A stretch of DNA of 15,961 nt from Geobacteraceae bacterium (GCA_027064785.1 JAMOPE010000131.1:1-15961); one strand, 5' to 3'. Counted from the first letter of the stretch, positions 7,389-15,171 are shown. The notes: generated by a model not told the origin, from the sequence alone. Program-made: numbers and translations.

Positions 7389-8333
7389 TTGATAAGCTTC
7401 AACCTGCTGCTGATGGGCAGGGTGATTTCATGCCTGATCAAAAAATATCGACTGAATTATGGTAGACTCGATAGGATTCAGACCGCCACCGATGGTGAGA
7501 CAGTTCTCCAGTCAGTCGCAACCTCTCCCCCCGATTTAATCCTTCTCGATGTAAAGATGCCGGGCATTGATGGTTATGAAGTCTGCCGGAGACTTAAGGT
7601 GGATGTCAGCACTCAAAATATTCCGATTATCTTCTTAACTTCTTTTGGCGCAGATGAAGATCAAACCCAGGGTTTGGCTATGGGAGTGGTCGACTACATC
7701 GTTAAACCTTCCGATTTTTCACTGATTCGGCAGCGAATTCAAACCCATTTAGAGCTTAAATTACACCGCGACCAGCTGCAGCAACGAGTTAACGAGAAAG
7801 AGCGGCAACTCGGCAAGGCTCACCAAAAAGAGCGAGAAAAAGATCTTTTAATGCAGAAGATCCTTGAGACTGTTCCGGTTGCCATCGGCTTTATTGTTGA
7901 TCGAAAGATCGTTTGGTGCAATCAGGCAACAACCGCAATCACAGGCTATGCCTGCGCCGAGTTAAAGGGGCAACCCACCTCTATTTTGTATCCTTCTGCC
8001 GAGGTTGCAAAACAGGTTGCAACTTCTTATTCACAGCTGGCACGAACCGGGTTCCATTCCTTTGAGACCTTTTGGCAAACAAAAGCTGGCAGTATCCTTG
8101 AGGTTCACGTTAATGCTGCCGCTCTGGATAAGGCAAACTTATCAGCCGGAGCGGTTTTTTCTGTGACCGATGTTACTGCGCAGAATCGAGCCGCTAAAGC
8201 CTTACGTGTATCGGAAGATAAGTTTTCCAAAATATTTAAGTTATCTCCTGATTCAGTCACTTTATCTGAAATTTCAACCGGGAAATATATCGATGTTAAC
8301 CAAGGCTTTATCTCCTTAACGGGCTGGTGTTGA
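7389..8333 (+). pseudogene. Decayed response regulator–PAS signalling protein
   Basis: An open frame of 314 codons that looks truncated at both ends. The receiver keeps the phosphoacceptor Asp54 (ILLDVKMPGIDG), Thr84 and Lys106 (YIVKP). It lacks the first strand and the acidic Asp-Asp pair needed for Mg2+ binding, and starts instead with a poorly fitting stretch (FNLLLMGRVISCL). The TTG at 7389 has no Shine-Dalgarno. A coiled linker (about 113-155), one PAS domain (about 155-270) and the beginning of a second PAS follow. That second domain stops at FISLTGWC, in the middle of the fold. An output such as a histidine kinase or GGDEF domain would be expected and is missing. Phosphorylation is unlikely to work. 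It begins 7 bases after the DtxR-type gene and is followed by more gene debris. Confidence 0.75.
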
Positions 8334-8384
8334 TTGTCACATTAAACGGACACGAATTTCCTGATTATTTGGTACCATTCGTGA

Positions 8385-8618
8385 AATTTCCACGATCAAT
8401 GGACTTTTGACAGGCAGGAGCAGCATTTACTACCCCTGCCAGCTGCAAAGTGGGCACCACGAGGGAAGGACCATCGAGTTATTAATCTGGAACTACCCTG
8501 TTCCCCTTGCACCAAATTCGGGACAACGCCGGTTTGTCCGTTTGGTGCAAAGTGTATTCAGGATATTTCTGTTGATCGGGTTTTTGCCGCTGCGTGTGAA
8601 CTTTTATATAAGAAGTAA
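8385..8618 (+). pseudogene. C-terminal remnant of a GT9 heptosyltransferase (WaaF-like)
   Basis: An open stretch of 77 codons with no start codon or ribosome binding site, following a stop at 8382. It translates to a recognisable glycosyltransferase family 9 C-terminus: WAPRGKDHRVINLELPCSPC, then a VCPFGAKCIQDIS segment, then VFAAACELLYKK and a TAA at 8616-8618. The Cys-Pro-rich CSPC/CPFG block is typical of ADP-heptose:LPS heptosyltransferase II, which adds the second heptose of the LPS inner core at the cytoplasmic face. Full proteins have about 340 residues, so at least three quarters is lost. A frame slip near 8433-8440 may hide a little more, because the neighbouring frame reads as AAFTTPAS. 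It lies directly before the gmhB remnant, a common LPS-core gene pairing. The family call is by motif and was not checked by search. Confidence 0.7.
8507..8550. repeat. Long imperfect hairpin inside the heptosyltransferase remnant
   Basis: The outer arms TTGCACCAAA (8507-8516) and TTTGGTGCAA (8541-8550) are perfect 10-base complements. The inner arms GGACAA (8521-8526) and TTGTCC (8534-8539) pair around a 7-base loop, with a small asymmetric internal loop between the two stems. There is no T-run after it. It may be a chance result of the mirrored Cys-Pro codons in this protein block, or it may be a structured element. Confidence 0.6.
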
Positions 8619-8696
8619 AACTTTCTAATGACTCTTTTCTCTGGTAATGATATGTGTATCGGTATTGTTTTAACTAAATGAGTTCGGAGGATTACT

Positions 8697-9011
8697 TTGA
8701 CCGATATTCCCGCTATTTTTGATCAGCCTAGCCAGTGATTACTGAGAGTCGAGAATTTACGAAAAAAATAGGGTTAAAAGAATCAGGGGCTAATTTAAGT
8801 TGGTTCCGCTGGGGTACTTTTCAATACCCTTGATTTGTCTCAATCTTATATGGTTGGAGATAAGTTGTCAGATATCGAAGCGGGGCATCGGGCTGGTTGT
8901 TTACCTATTCTAGTTACGTCGGGCCATTCCATCGACCCAGCAGATATCCCCAAATATTGTTCGGATATTTTTACCGGACTTGGGGCTGCTGTGGAGTTCA
9001 TTCTCCACTGA
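8697..9011 (+). pseudogene. gmhB: gmhB remnant (D,D-heptose 1,7-bisphosphate phosphatase) with internal deletions
   Basis: A good Shine-Dalgarno (GGAGG, 8686-8690) precedes a TTG at 8697. The start reads MTDIPAIF, where GmhB would continue with LDRDGT; instead it runs DQPSQ and stops. A second piece in another frame (about 8735-8837) contains GLKESGANLS, like the region before the zinc loop. A third piece, back in the first frame and open from 8799, reads DLSQSYMVGDKLSDIEAGHR, then AGCLPILVTSGHS, and ends at TGA 9009-9011. That third piece is a clear HAD phosphatase C-terminus. The catalytic DxDGT motif and the zinc-binding cysteines are gone. GmhB has about 185 residues; only about 105 codons remain in total. 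The enzyme removes the 7-phosphate in ADP-heptose synthesis for LPS. This copy cannot work. Confidence 0.78.
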
Positions 9012-9035
9012 TTAAAACCTTTGCCGGAAATCATT

Positions 9036-9815
9036 ATGCCATTTGAATTCTATTTTTTCTTGAGCTCAGCCTTTATTTTAGGGAGTGTCATTGGTTCTTT
9101 TCTCAATGTCTGCATTTACCGTATCCCTGCTGGAAAGTCGATTGTTTCTCCACCGTCGTCCTGTCCAAGCTGTGGTCACCAGATTCGCTGGTACCAGAAT
9201 ATCCCAATCTTAAGCTACCTGTTTCTTGGTGCGAAGTGTGCTTCGTGCAAAACCAAAATATCTTTCCGTTATCCAGCAATCGAGTTTCTGACAGGATTAT
9301 TATTCTCAGTTGTTTTGTATTATTTCGGTTTTAGTGCTGCAACATTGGTGTACTGGTTGTTTGTTGCTGCACTGGTGACGATTACTTTTATTGATCTGGA
9401 TCATCAGATTATTCCCGATGTGATCAGCCTCCCCGGAATCATCATCGGTTTTATTTGTTCATTTTTTATTCCGTGGCTGTCATGGGTAGACTCCTCACTT
9501 GGTATTTTGCTTGGTGGCGGCATCCTGTTATCAATTGCCTGGCTGTATGAGAAGGTCGCCCAGCGTGAAGGGATGGGTGGTGGTGATATTAAATTTCTGG
9601 GGATGTTGGGGGCTTTTCTCGGCTGGAAGGCCATATTGCCCGTCGTTTTCATTTCTTCTCTGGTTGGAACCCTTGTTGGCGTTCCGCTGATGCTATTACA
9701 AAAGGGTGATTCGAAACTGGCAATCCCTTTTGGTCCTTTTCTCGCTTTTGCTGCCTTGGTTTATCTTTTCTGGGGACAGAGTTTAGTTCAATGGTATCTT
9801 AATCTTATGCGTTAA
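9036..9815 (+). CDS. pilD: Type IV prepilin peptidase / N-methyltransferase PilD
   Basis: 259 residues from the ATG at 9036 (GGAA at 9025-9028). The in-frame TTG at 9021 lacks a Shine-Dalgarno. The class A bifunctional layout is complete. A GSVIGSFLNVCIYRIP segment sits near the N-terminus. A cytoplasmic zinc loop has Cys43-x2-Cys46 and Cys68-x2-Cys71. The aspartyl protease motifs are FIDLDHQIIPD (Asp120, 122, 128) and GGGDIK (Asp184), and there are about eight membrane helices. It cleaves the leader peptide of type IV prepilins and pseudopilins at the inner membrane and methylates the new N-terminal residue. It lies ahead of the pilMNOPQ operon but behind that operon's own promoter, so it is probably a separate transcript. 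Its upstream neighbour is the gmhB debris, which leaves its own promoter unclear. Confidence 0.96.
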   Translation: MPFEFYFFLSSAFILGSVIGSFLNVCIYRIPAGKSIVSPPSSCPSCGHQIRWYQNIPILSYLFLGAKCASCKTKISFRYPAIEFLTGLLFSVVLYYFGFSAATLVYWLFVAALVTITFIDLDHQIIPDVISLPGIIIGFICSFFIPWLSWVDSSLGILLGGGILLSIAWLYEKVAQREGMGGGDIKFLGMLGAFLGWKAILPVVFISSLVGTLVGVPLMLLQKGDSKLAIPFGPFLAFAALVYLFWGQSLVQWYLNLMR

Positions 9816-9822
9816 TGCTCAC

Positions 9823-9853
9823 TGAATCACCGTTGTTTACAAGGTGAATTTCA
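9823..9853. repeat. Imperfect palindrome between pilD and the HTH gene
   Basis: TCACC-g-TTGT-tt-ACAA-GGTGA (9827-9847) is nearly self-complementary with one bulged G. The flanks TGAA (9823-9826) and TTCA (9850-9853) extend the pairing. It could be a hairpin ending pilD transcription, though only a poor T-run follows. It could also be an operator for the small HTH protein encoded 140 bases downstream. The sequence does not decide between these. Confidence 0.45.
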
Positions 9854-9915
9854 ATTGTCTTCCTTTCTGAGGTTAGAATCTTTTGAATTTATTTATTGGT
9901 TTAATCTTAAATTTC

Positions 9916-9943
9916 TTGACAATAACGTTCAGTGACCTATAAT
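9916..9943 (+). promoter_or_regulatory. Consensus sigma-70 promoter for the HTH–pilMNOPQ operon
   Basis: A perfect -35 hexamer TTGACA (9916-9921) and a perfect -10 hexamer TATAAT (9938-9943) are separated by 16 bases. The predicted transcription start is near 9950. This is the best promoter in the window and would drive the HTH gene and probably the pil genes. Because it covers the GTG at 9932, it also excludes that codon as the HTH gene start. Confidence 0.75.
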
Positions 9944-9991
9944 TACGCACAATTTGAATGCATTTCTTGTATTGAAGATAGGGTGATACTG

Positions 9992-10183
9992 TTGAATCAC
10001 GTCAGAGAGATTCGTGAATCATTATTGATGAGTAAGGCAGAGTTGGCGCGTAAGGCCGATGTCTCGCCGCTGACTGTAACGCGTATCGAACGCGGCCACC
10101 CGTGCCGTATGGAGACGATGCGGAAGATCATCCTTGCACTGGGTTATAAATTAACTGACAAAAATAAAGTTTTTCCTGATTAG
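9992..10183 (+). CDS. Small XRE-type helix-turn-helix regulator ahead of pilM
   Basis: 63 residues from a TTG at 9992, with AGGG (9980-9983) in front. A GTG at 9983 is the alternative. The open frame extends back to 9932, but that part overlaps the -10 box. Residues about 12-34 (LMSKAELARKADVSPLTVTR, then IERG) form a textbook Cro/XRE helix-turn-helix. The rest (METMRKIILALGYKLTDKNK) completes the small all-helical fold, with no sensor domain. It probably binds DNA as a dimer and may regulate its own promoter and the pil genes that follow 58 bases downstream. I recall similar small HTH genes before pilM in Geobacter-type genomes, which supports a conserved link; this was not verified. Confidence 0.84.
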   Translation: MNHVREIRESLLMSKAELARKADVSPLTVTRIERGHPCRMETMRKIILALGYKLTDKNKVFPD

Positions 10184-10241
10184 TTGTTTTAGAAGCTGTT
10201 GCTCTGTTGCTGTTTTAGGCTCTATTGGGACTGGATAAGAC

Positions 10242-11300
10242 ATGTTTACATCGAAAAAAGATATTGTCGGTATTGATGTCGGTTCGAGCGCAATCAAAGT
10301 TGTGCGTTTGCATGAATCCCGCGGGAGTTACAGTCTGGCAAATATCGGCATTATGCCGCTGGATCCAGAGACAATCGTTGATAACACCATTATGGACTCA
10401 ACGGCCATCGTTGACTCTATACGCAACTTGTTAGCGTCGATGAAAATTAAAACGAAACGGGTTGCGACATCTGTTTCAGGGCACTCAGTCATTATCCGGA
10501 AAATAAGCCTACCGATCATGACCGATTCCGAGCTGGAAGCCTCCATCCAGTGGGAAGCTGAACAGTACATTCCTTTTGACATTTCTGAAGTAAATATCGA
10601 TTTTCAAATCCTTGGTCCCGATGCAAAAGATCCCTCACAAATGAACGTGATGCTGGTTGCCGCAAAAAAAGATTTTGTCGGTGACTATACTTCTGTATTT
10701 TCCGAGGCAAACTTGGAACCGGTGGTGATGGATATCGACTGCTTTGCAGTTGAAAATATGTTCGATTATAATTACGGTTTCGTTGAGAATGAAGTCGTTG
10801 CCCTTATTGATCTTGGCGCAAGTGCCACCAGCGTTAATGTCCTGAAAGGTGAAGCGTCTGTTTTTACCCGGGACATCCAGACCGGCGGCAATTTGTTGAG
10901 CGAAGAGCTGCAGAAGCGTCTAGGAATCAGTAGCATTGATGCTGAGCGGGCGAAGCTGGGTGATCGCAATATTGCCGATGTTGATCCCGATTCAATTGAT
11001 GAAATTCTTGCCGATGCGGTCGAAAATCTGGTGCAGGAAGTTCAACGCTCCCTTGATTTTTTCTCCGCAACGTCCAGTGAAGATCGTGTCGCAAAAGTTT
11101 ATCTGACCGGGGGGGTGTCAAACTCGTCTCAGGTTCGTGAAGCTCTGGAGGAAAAGCTTGATATCTCCGTCGAAAGGGTTGATCCATTTAGGAACGTGAC
11201 AATTAGCGATAAAGAATTTGACAAAGAGTACCTAAATGCAATTGGTCCGATGTTTTCTGTTGCTGCGGGTCTGGCAATGAGGAAGGTGGGTGACAAATGA
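10242..11300 (+). CDS. pilM: Type IV pilus assembly ATPase-like protein PilM
   Basis: 352 residues with an actin/FtsA-like fold. The phosphate-1 loop is DIVGIDVGSSAIKVVRL (about 7-23), the phosphate-2 loop VALIDLGASATSVNVL (about 186-201), and the adenosine motif VYLTGGVSNSSQ (about 285-297). PilM is cytoplasmic, binds nucleotide, and docks onto the N-terminal INLLP segment of PilN. In that way it joins the pilus motor to the alignment complex. Its stop overlaps the pilN start by four bases (ATGA). The length and order are standard for the pilMNOPQ cluster. Confidence 0.97.
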   Translation: MFTSKKDIVGIDVGSSAIKVVRLHESRGSYSLANIGIMPLDPETIVDNTIMDSTAIVDSIRNLLASMKIKTKRVATSVSGHSVIIRKISLPIMTDSELEASIQWEAEQYIPFDISEVNIDFQILGPDAKDPSQMNVMLVAAKKDFVGDYTSVFSEANLEPVVMDIDCFAVENMFDYNYGFVENEVVALIDLGASATSVNVLKGEASVFTRDIQTGGNLLSEELQKRLGISSIDAERAKLGDRNIADVDPDSIDEILADAVENLVQEVQRSLDFFSATSSEDRVAKVYLTGGVSNSSQVREALEEKLDISVERVDPFRNVTISDKEFDKEYLNAIGPMFSVAAGLAMRKVGDK

Positions 11301-11848
11301 TTCGGATTAACCTGCTGCCAGTCAGGGCTGCACAAAGAAAAGAGCGTCTACGTTCGCAGTTATCGATTTTCTTCCTCTGCATGATTCTTGTTTGCATTGG
11401 TTGCGGTGCACTGTATGTGCAGAAGTCAGCTGCAATTAAGGATGTGAAGGGTGAAATTGCATCCATCGATCAGAAGAACAAAGAGCTGCGCAAAAAAATT
11501 GGTCAGGTGAAGGATTTTGAAAAGAAGAAAGCCGATTTAGAGAAAAAGCTTGCTGTTCTGACAAAACTGAAAACTGGAAAATCGGGTCCGGTTCATTTGC
11601 TTGATGAGCTGAGTGCTGCTTTACCTGATAAGTTGTGGTTGACGAAGTTTTCAGAAAAAAGTGGCAAGATAAACTTGGCGGGGGTGGCCGACAGCGAGAA
11701 CACTGTTGCCGTATTTATGAAGAGACTTGATTCTTCTCCCTATTATAAAAATGTTGAGTTGTCGGTGACTGAGCAAACAAAAGCAGGTGGCCGGAAGATG
11801 CAGAAATTCACCTTGAATTGTAGCGTTGAAGCACCATCACCTGAATAA
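11297..11848 (+). CDS. pilN: Type IV pilus alignment protein PilN
   Basis: 183 residues. The N-terminal cytoplasmic motif MIRINLLPVR is the PilM-binding tail. One membrane helix covers about 22-42. A highly charged coiled coil (about 48-92, rich in Lys/Glu) follows, then a small periplasmic ferredoxin-like domain that pairs with PilO. The start is coupled to pilM by ATGA. It forms the inner-membrane PilN/PilO dimers of the pilus machine. Confidence 0.96.
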   Translation: MIRINLLPVRAAQRKERLRSQLSIFFLCMILVCIGCGALYVQKSAAIKDVKGEIASIDQKNKELRKKIGQVKDFEKKKADLEKKLAVLTKLKTGKSGPVHLLDELSAALPDKLWLTKFSEKSGKINLAGVADSENTVAVFMKRLDSSPYYKNVELSVTEQTKAGGRKMQKFTLNCSVEAPSPE

Positions 11849-11863
11849 TACGGGATTTATACG

Positions 11864-12472
11864 ATGAATTCACGAGTCGAGAAAATTTTAAATCTACCAT
11901 CCTACCAGCGGGCATTGATCGTGTTGCTTATTATGGGCTTGTTGGTTGCTGGTTTCTATTTTCTGATTTATCAAGGGCAGGTGGAGGAGCACAATCGTTT
12001 GCAGTCGAAGCGCGATTCAGCTCGCATTACTTTGCAGAAAAATCAGAAAATTGCCAATAACCTGGCGGTATATCGTGCTGAATATGAGAAGATGCAGGTC
12101 AAGCTTGATGAGGCACTTGGTGAATTACCATTGAAAAAGGAAATTCCCAGTCTGTTGACAAATATCGGAGATCTGGCAAAAGAAAAAGGGCTCGAAATAC
12201 TTCGTTTTAAACCAACGGGTGAAACGGTTAAGGGGTTTTATGCTGAAGTTCCGGTCGCTCTTAAACTGACGGGCTCCTACCATCAGGCAGCTGCTTTCTT
12301 TGATGCTGTGAGCCGCATGGAACGGATTGTTAATATCCAAAATCTAACGATGGGTAGTGCGAAGGATGTTAAAGGAAAAACAACGCTAAAAGTTGATTGT
12401 ACAGCAATCACTTTCCGTTTTGTTGATAATCCGCCCCCGAAAAAGGGAAAGAAAGGGGGTAAAAGAAAATGA
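11864..12472 (+). CDS. pilO: Type IV pilus alignment protein PilO
   Basis: 202 residues. A short cytoplasmic N-terminus is followed by a membrane helix (about 17-37), a coiled coil (about 38-85) and a periplasmic ferredoxin-like domain. The domain order is that of PilO, the partner of PilN and PilP. The C-terminus ends in a Pro then Lys/Gly-rich tail (PPPKKGKKGGKRK), which is unusually basic. It starts 15 bases after pilN and overlaps pilP by four bases. Confidence 0.95.
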   Translation: MNSRVEKILNLPSYQRALIVLLIMGLLVAGFYFLIYQGQVEEHNRLQSKRDSARITLQKNQKIANNLAVYRAEYEKMQVKLDEALGELPLKKEIPSLLTNIGDLAKEKGLEILRFKPTGETVKGFYAEVPVALKLTGSYHQAAAFFDAVSRMERIVNIQNLTMGSAKDVKGKTTLKVDCTAITFRFVDNPPPKKGKKGGKRK

Positions 12473-12996
12473 AATATAAACACTATGGATTATTCACTCT
12501 TCTTTTATTTGTCATAAGTTTCGGAGTACCTACGGGTGTACTTTCTGCACAGCAGCCGGAAATTGCGTCGATTCAGTCTGATAGTGCAGCTGAGACTTCT
12601 TTTGCCTACAGTCCAAGGGGACGTAGAGATCCCTTTAAACCGCTCATTCAGGAGCAAGTGAAGACTGTAAGAAAATCCAAAGGGCGGGCTGAGAAGTTAA
12701 AAGGACCGTTGGAGAAGTTCGAGCTGAGTCAATATCGACTGGTTGCCTTGATGGTTGTTAAGGGTGTCCCGCGAGCTATGGTAAAAGCTCCCGACGGTAA
12801 AAGTTATACTGTCAAAGTTGGTGAATATATTGGTTTGAACGGCGGAATTGTTAAAAATATTGAAACAAAGGTCGTCGATGTCGATGCCAATGGAATGAGA
12901 ATAGAGAAGAGTCCTGACCGGATAGTCGTTGAAGAGGTTGGAGTTGACAGTTATACCGGTAATGAAGTTAGAGAAAATCGTTATATCGTGATGTAA
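12469..12996 (+). CDS. pilP: Type IV pilus assembly protein PilP, without a lipobox
   Basis: 175 residues. The PilP signature is the YSPRGRRDPFKPLI segment (about 47-60) followed by a beta-rich HR domain (about 85-170). It links the PilN/PilO complex to the PilQ secretin in the periplasm. Most PilP proteins are lipoproteins. Here the signal peptide (residues 1-27, ending in GVLSA) has no cysteine, and none is found anywhere in the protein. It is therefore predicted to be cleaved by signal peptidase I, or to remain anchored by its hydrophobic N-terminus. It is translationally coupled to pilO through ATGA. Confidence 0.93.
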   Translation: MKYKHYGLFTLLLFVISFGVPTGVLSAQQPEIASIQSDSAAETSFAYSPRGRRDPFKPLIQEQVKTVRKSKGRAEKLKGPLEKFELSQYRLVALMVVKGVPRAMVKAPDGKSYTVKVGEYIGLNGGIVKNIETKVVDVDANGMRIEKSPDRIVVEEVGVDSYTGNEVRENRYIVM

Positions 12997-13044
12997 ATCC
13001 AGGGATTTTGAAGCTGTACACGAACGACTTTTTAGGGGAATGAT

Positions 13045-15171
13045 ATGAGAAGAAGCGTTGTGCTCCTCAGTACATTGTTGATGATTTTGTCGGTCACATT
13101 TGTTGCGCCACTCTGTGCTGCCGATTCACTTTCTGTGGTGTCGGTCGCGCAAAAGAAAGTGCAACTGTCGGCAACGATGGGGATTGAACAGGTCCGGTAC
13201 TTTACCCTCGATTCTCCTAAGCGCCTTGTCGTTGATTTATACGGCGTTCAACCGGGATCACATGCAGCTGAGTTTGCATTAAGTGACGGATTTAAATCAT
13301 TGCGAGTCGGAATTCTTGAAAATAAGACACGCTTTGTTTTTGATGTCGCTGGAACAGTTTTCCCGACTTTTAAAGTGAACACTGACAATGATCAGGTTGT
13401 GATTACCTGGGAACATAGTCAAGATGCTGTTGCTAACGCTCTCGCTGAGCCTGCATCTTCGGGAAGTGCTAAAATTACAGCCATTGATTTTGCTTCAGAA
13501 AATGGCAAATCAAATATTTATTTTGGTCTGGATGGTCATGCTGAACTTGTTAATCCGGTTCGTGATGGGAACAAAATTCATTTCTCACTAAAAAATACAA
13601 CCCTACCGAGAGCTCTTCGACGTGAGTTCGACACATTGGCTTTTCCCAGTGCGATTTATTCTGTAACTCCTTATCTGGTGAATGAATCCGGTCAGCCTGA
13701 AGTTCGTATTAATGTCCTCCTTAAGGGTGATGTTCCTTACCGCCTCTACCAGGATGCTAACGGTTATGTGTTTAGCGTTACGGATGGCAACTTCGCAAAG
13801 GCTGTTCCTGCGATTACCGGGACTCTGCCGGTTCCTTCTGCTGGAACAATGGGTTCAGTGGCTCCAACTGTTGGTGCTCCAGCAGGTTATACCAAAGAAA
13901 AACTATCTGCCCCTGTTGTTGAACAGATCGGTGCTGCCGATAATAAGTATTCAGGTGAGAAAACTTCGCTGGTTTTTGATAATGCCGATGTTCGTGACAT
14001 CCTTCGCTTGATTGCTGAGATTAGTGACTTGAATATCATCGCCTCTGATGAGGTTAAGGGTAATGTCACTCTGCGCTTAATCGATGTCCCCTGGGATCAA
14101 GCCCTTGATCTTATTCTCGATGTCACCGGTCTTGGTATGGTACAGGAAGGGAATGTTGTTAGGGTTCTGCCCAAAGAAAAAATCAGAAGCATGAAAGAGG
14201 CTGAATTGACAGCCGTCCGCTCACAGGAGAAACTGGAGCCTCTTAAAACTGAAGTTGTCACCGTCAGTTATGCTGATCTGGGGAGTGTCTCTGGTCCGAT
14301 CAAGGATATTTTAAGTGACCGTGGTACTGTGACTCCTGATGCCCGTAATAAGCTGCTTATTATCACTGATGTCCCTTCACGGATCGTAAAAGCTAAAGAA
14401 TTGATCGATATTCTTGATACACCGGAACGTCAGGTTATGATCGAAGCCAGAATAGTTCAGGTTAACTCCAAGTATGCTCGTGATCTTGGAGTAAACTGGG
14501 GGATTCAGGGGACTGATAGCGATGGCGCTGGAGATCCTGCATCGATTCAAGGTATTGCCGGCGGCGGCGGTGGCTTTCTAGTTGACGTTGTGGATAGTGC
14601 AGTCGGTTCTTATGTTACCAACCCTGGTTTTGGTAGCCAGATGCAGATTGGCAGGACGTTGATAGATGATGTTGTCCTTGACCTGCAACTCTCTGCTCTT
14701 GAGTCTGATGGTGAGGGTAAAGTTATCTCAACACCGCGTGTGACGACCTTGAATGGTGAGACAGCAACAATCAGTCAGGGTACAACAATCCCTTATCAGA
14801 CTTCTGGTGCTGATGGCCCCAAAACTGAATTTGTGAATGCGGAACTCAAGCTAGAGGTGACACCGGTCATTAATCCGGATGGATCGATTATCCTCGAGGT
14901 TCTCGCAACGAATGATTCGCCTTCATTGACCGCTGGTGCAACAGCACCAAGTATTGATACCAAAAAAGCTGAAACGAAGGTGTTGGTTTTTGATGGTGAA
15001 ACAACAGTCATCGGTGGTATTTATATTGAAAATATTGCCGAATCAGCTGATGGTATCCCTTACCTCATGGATATCCCCGGTTTGGGGTATTTGTTTAAAT
15101 CACAGAAAAAATCGATTGTTAAAGATGAGCTGCTGATCTTTATTACTCCGCGGATTATGCACGACGAGTAA
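13045..15171 (+). CDS. pilQ: Type IV pilus secretin PilQ
   Basis: 708 residues with a good Shine-Dalgarno (AGGGG, 13034-13038). A signal peptide ends near residue 25 (APLCA). Two AMIN-like peptidoglycan-binding domains follow (about 31-127 and 143-250), then a short linker. Next come the STN/N0 domain (VFDNADVRDILRLIAEIS, from about 307), the secretin N1 domain (about 402-460) and the secretin barrel core to the C-terminus (VISTPRVTTLNGE, then VIGGIYIEN, then DIPGLGYLFKS, ending in ELLIFITPRI). It forms the outer-membrane gated pore through which the pilus passes. It is the last gene of the pil operon; a strong terminator follows 20 bases after the stop. Confidence 0.97.
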   Translation: MRRSVVLLSTLLMILSVTFVAPLCAADSLSVVSVAQKKVQLSATMGIEQVRYFTLDSPKRLVVDLYGVQPGSHAAEFALSDGFKSLRVGILENKTRFVFDVAGTVFPTFKVNTDNDQVVITWEHSQDAVANALAEPASSGSAKITAIDFASENGKSNIYFGLDGHAELVNPVRDGNKIHFSLKNTTLPRALRREFDTLAFPSAIYSVTPYLVNESGQPEVRINVLLKGDVPYRLYQDANGYVFSVTDGNFAKAVPAITGTLPVPSAGTMGSVAPTVGAPAGYTKEKLSAPVVEQIGAADNKYSGEKTSLVFDNADVRDILRLIAEISDLNIIASDEVKGNVTLRLIDVPWDQALDLILDVTGLGMVQEGNVVRVLPKEKIRSMKEAELTAVRSQEKLEPLKTEVVTVSYADLGSVSGPIKDILSDRGTVTPDARNKLLIITDVPSRIVKAKELIDILDTPERQVMIEARIVQVNSKYARDLGVNWGIQGTDSDGAGDPASIQGIAGGGGGFLVDVVDSAVGSYVTNPGFGSQMQIGRTLIDDVVLDLQLSALESDGEGKVISTPRVTTLNGETATISQGTTIPYQTSGADGPKTEFVNAELKLEVTPVINPDGSIILEVLATNDSPSLTAGATAPSIDTKKAETKVLVFDGETTVIGGIYIENIAESADGIPYLMDIPGLGYLFKSQKKSIVKDELLIFITPRIMHDE

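Noticed and set aside
8407..8628. Plus-strand open frame of 73 codons
   Set aside because: Its translation resembles nothing, whereas the neighbouring frame (8385-8618) reads as a heptosyltransferase C-terminus.
7382..9020. Insertion sequence, integron attC site or CRISPR array as the cause of the gene decay
   Set aside because: No transposase or integrase fragments, target duplications, terminal repeats or regularly spaced repeats were seen; the hairpin at 8507-8550 lacks attC core sites.
9932..9991. GTG at 9932 as the HTH gene start
   Set aside because: It lies between the -35 and -10 hexamers, overlapping the -10 region, so it would not be in the mRNA.
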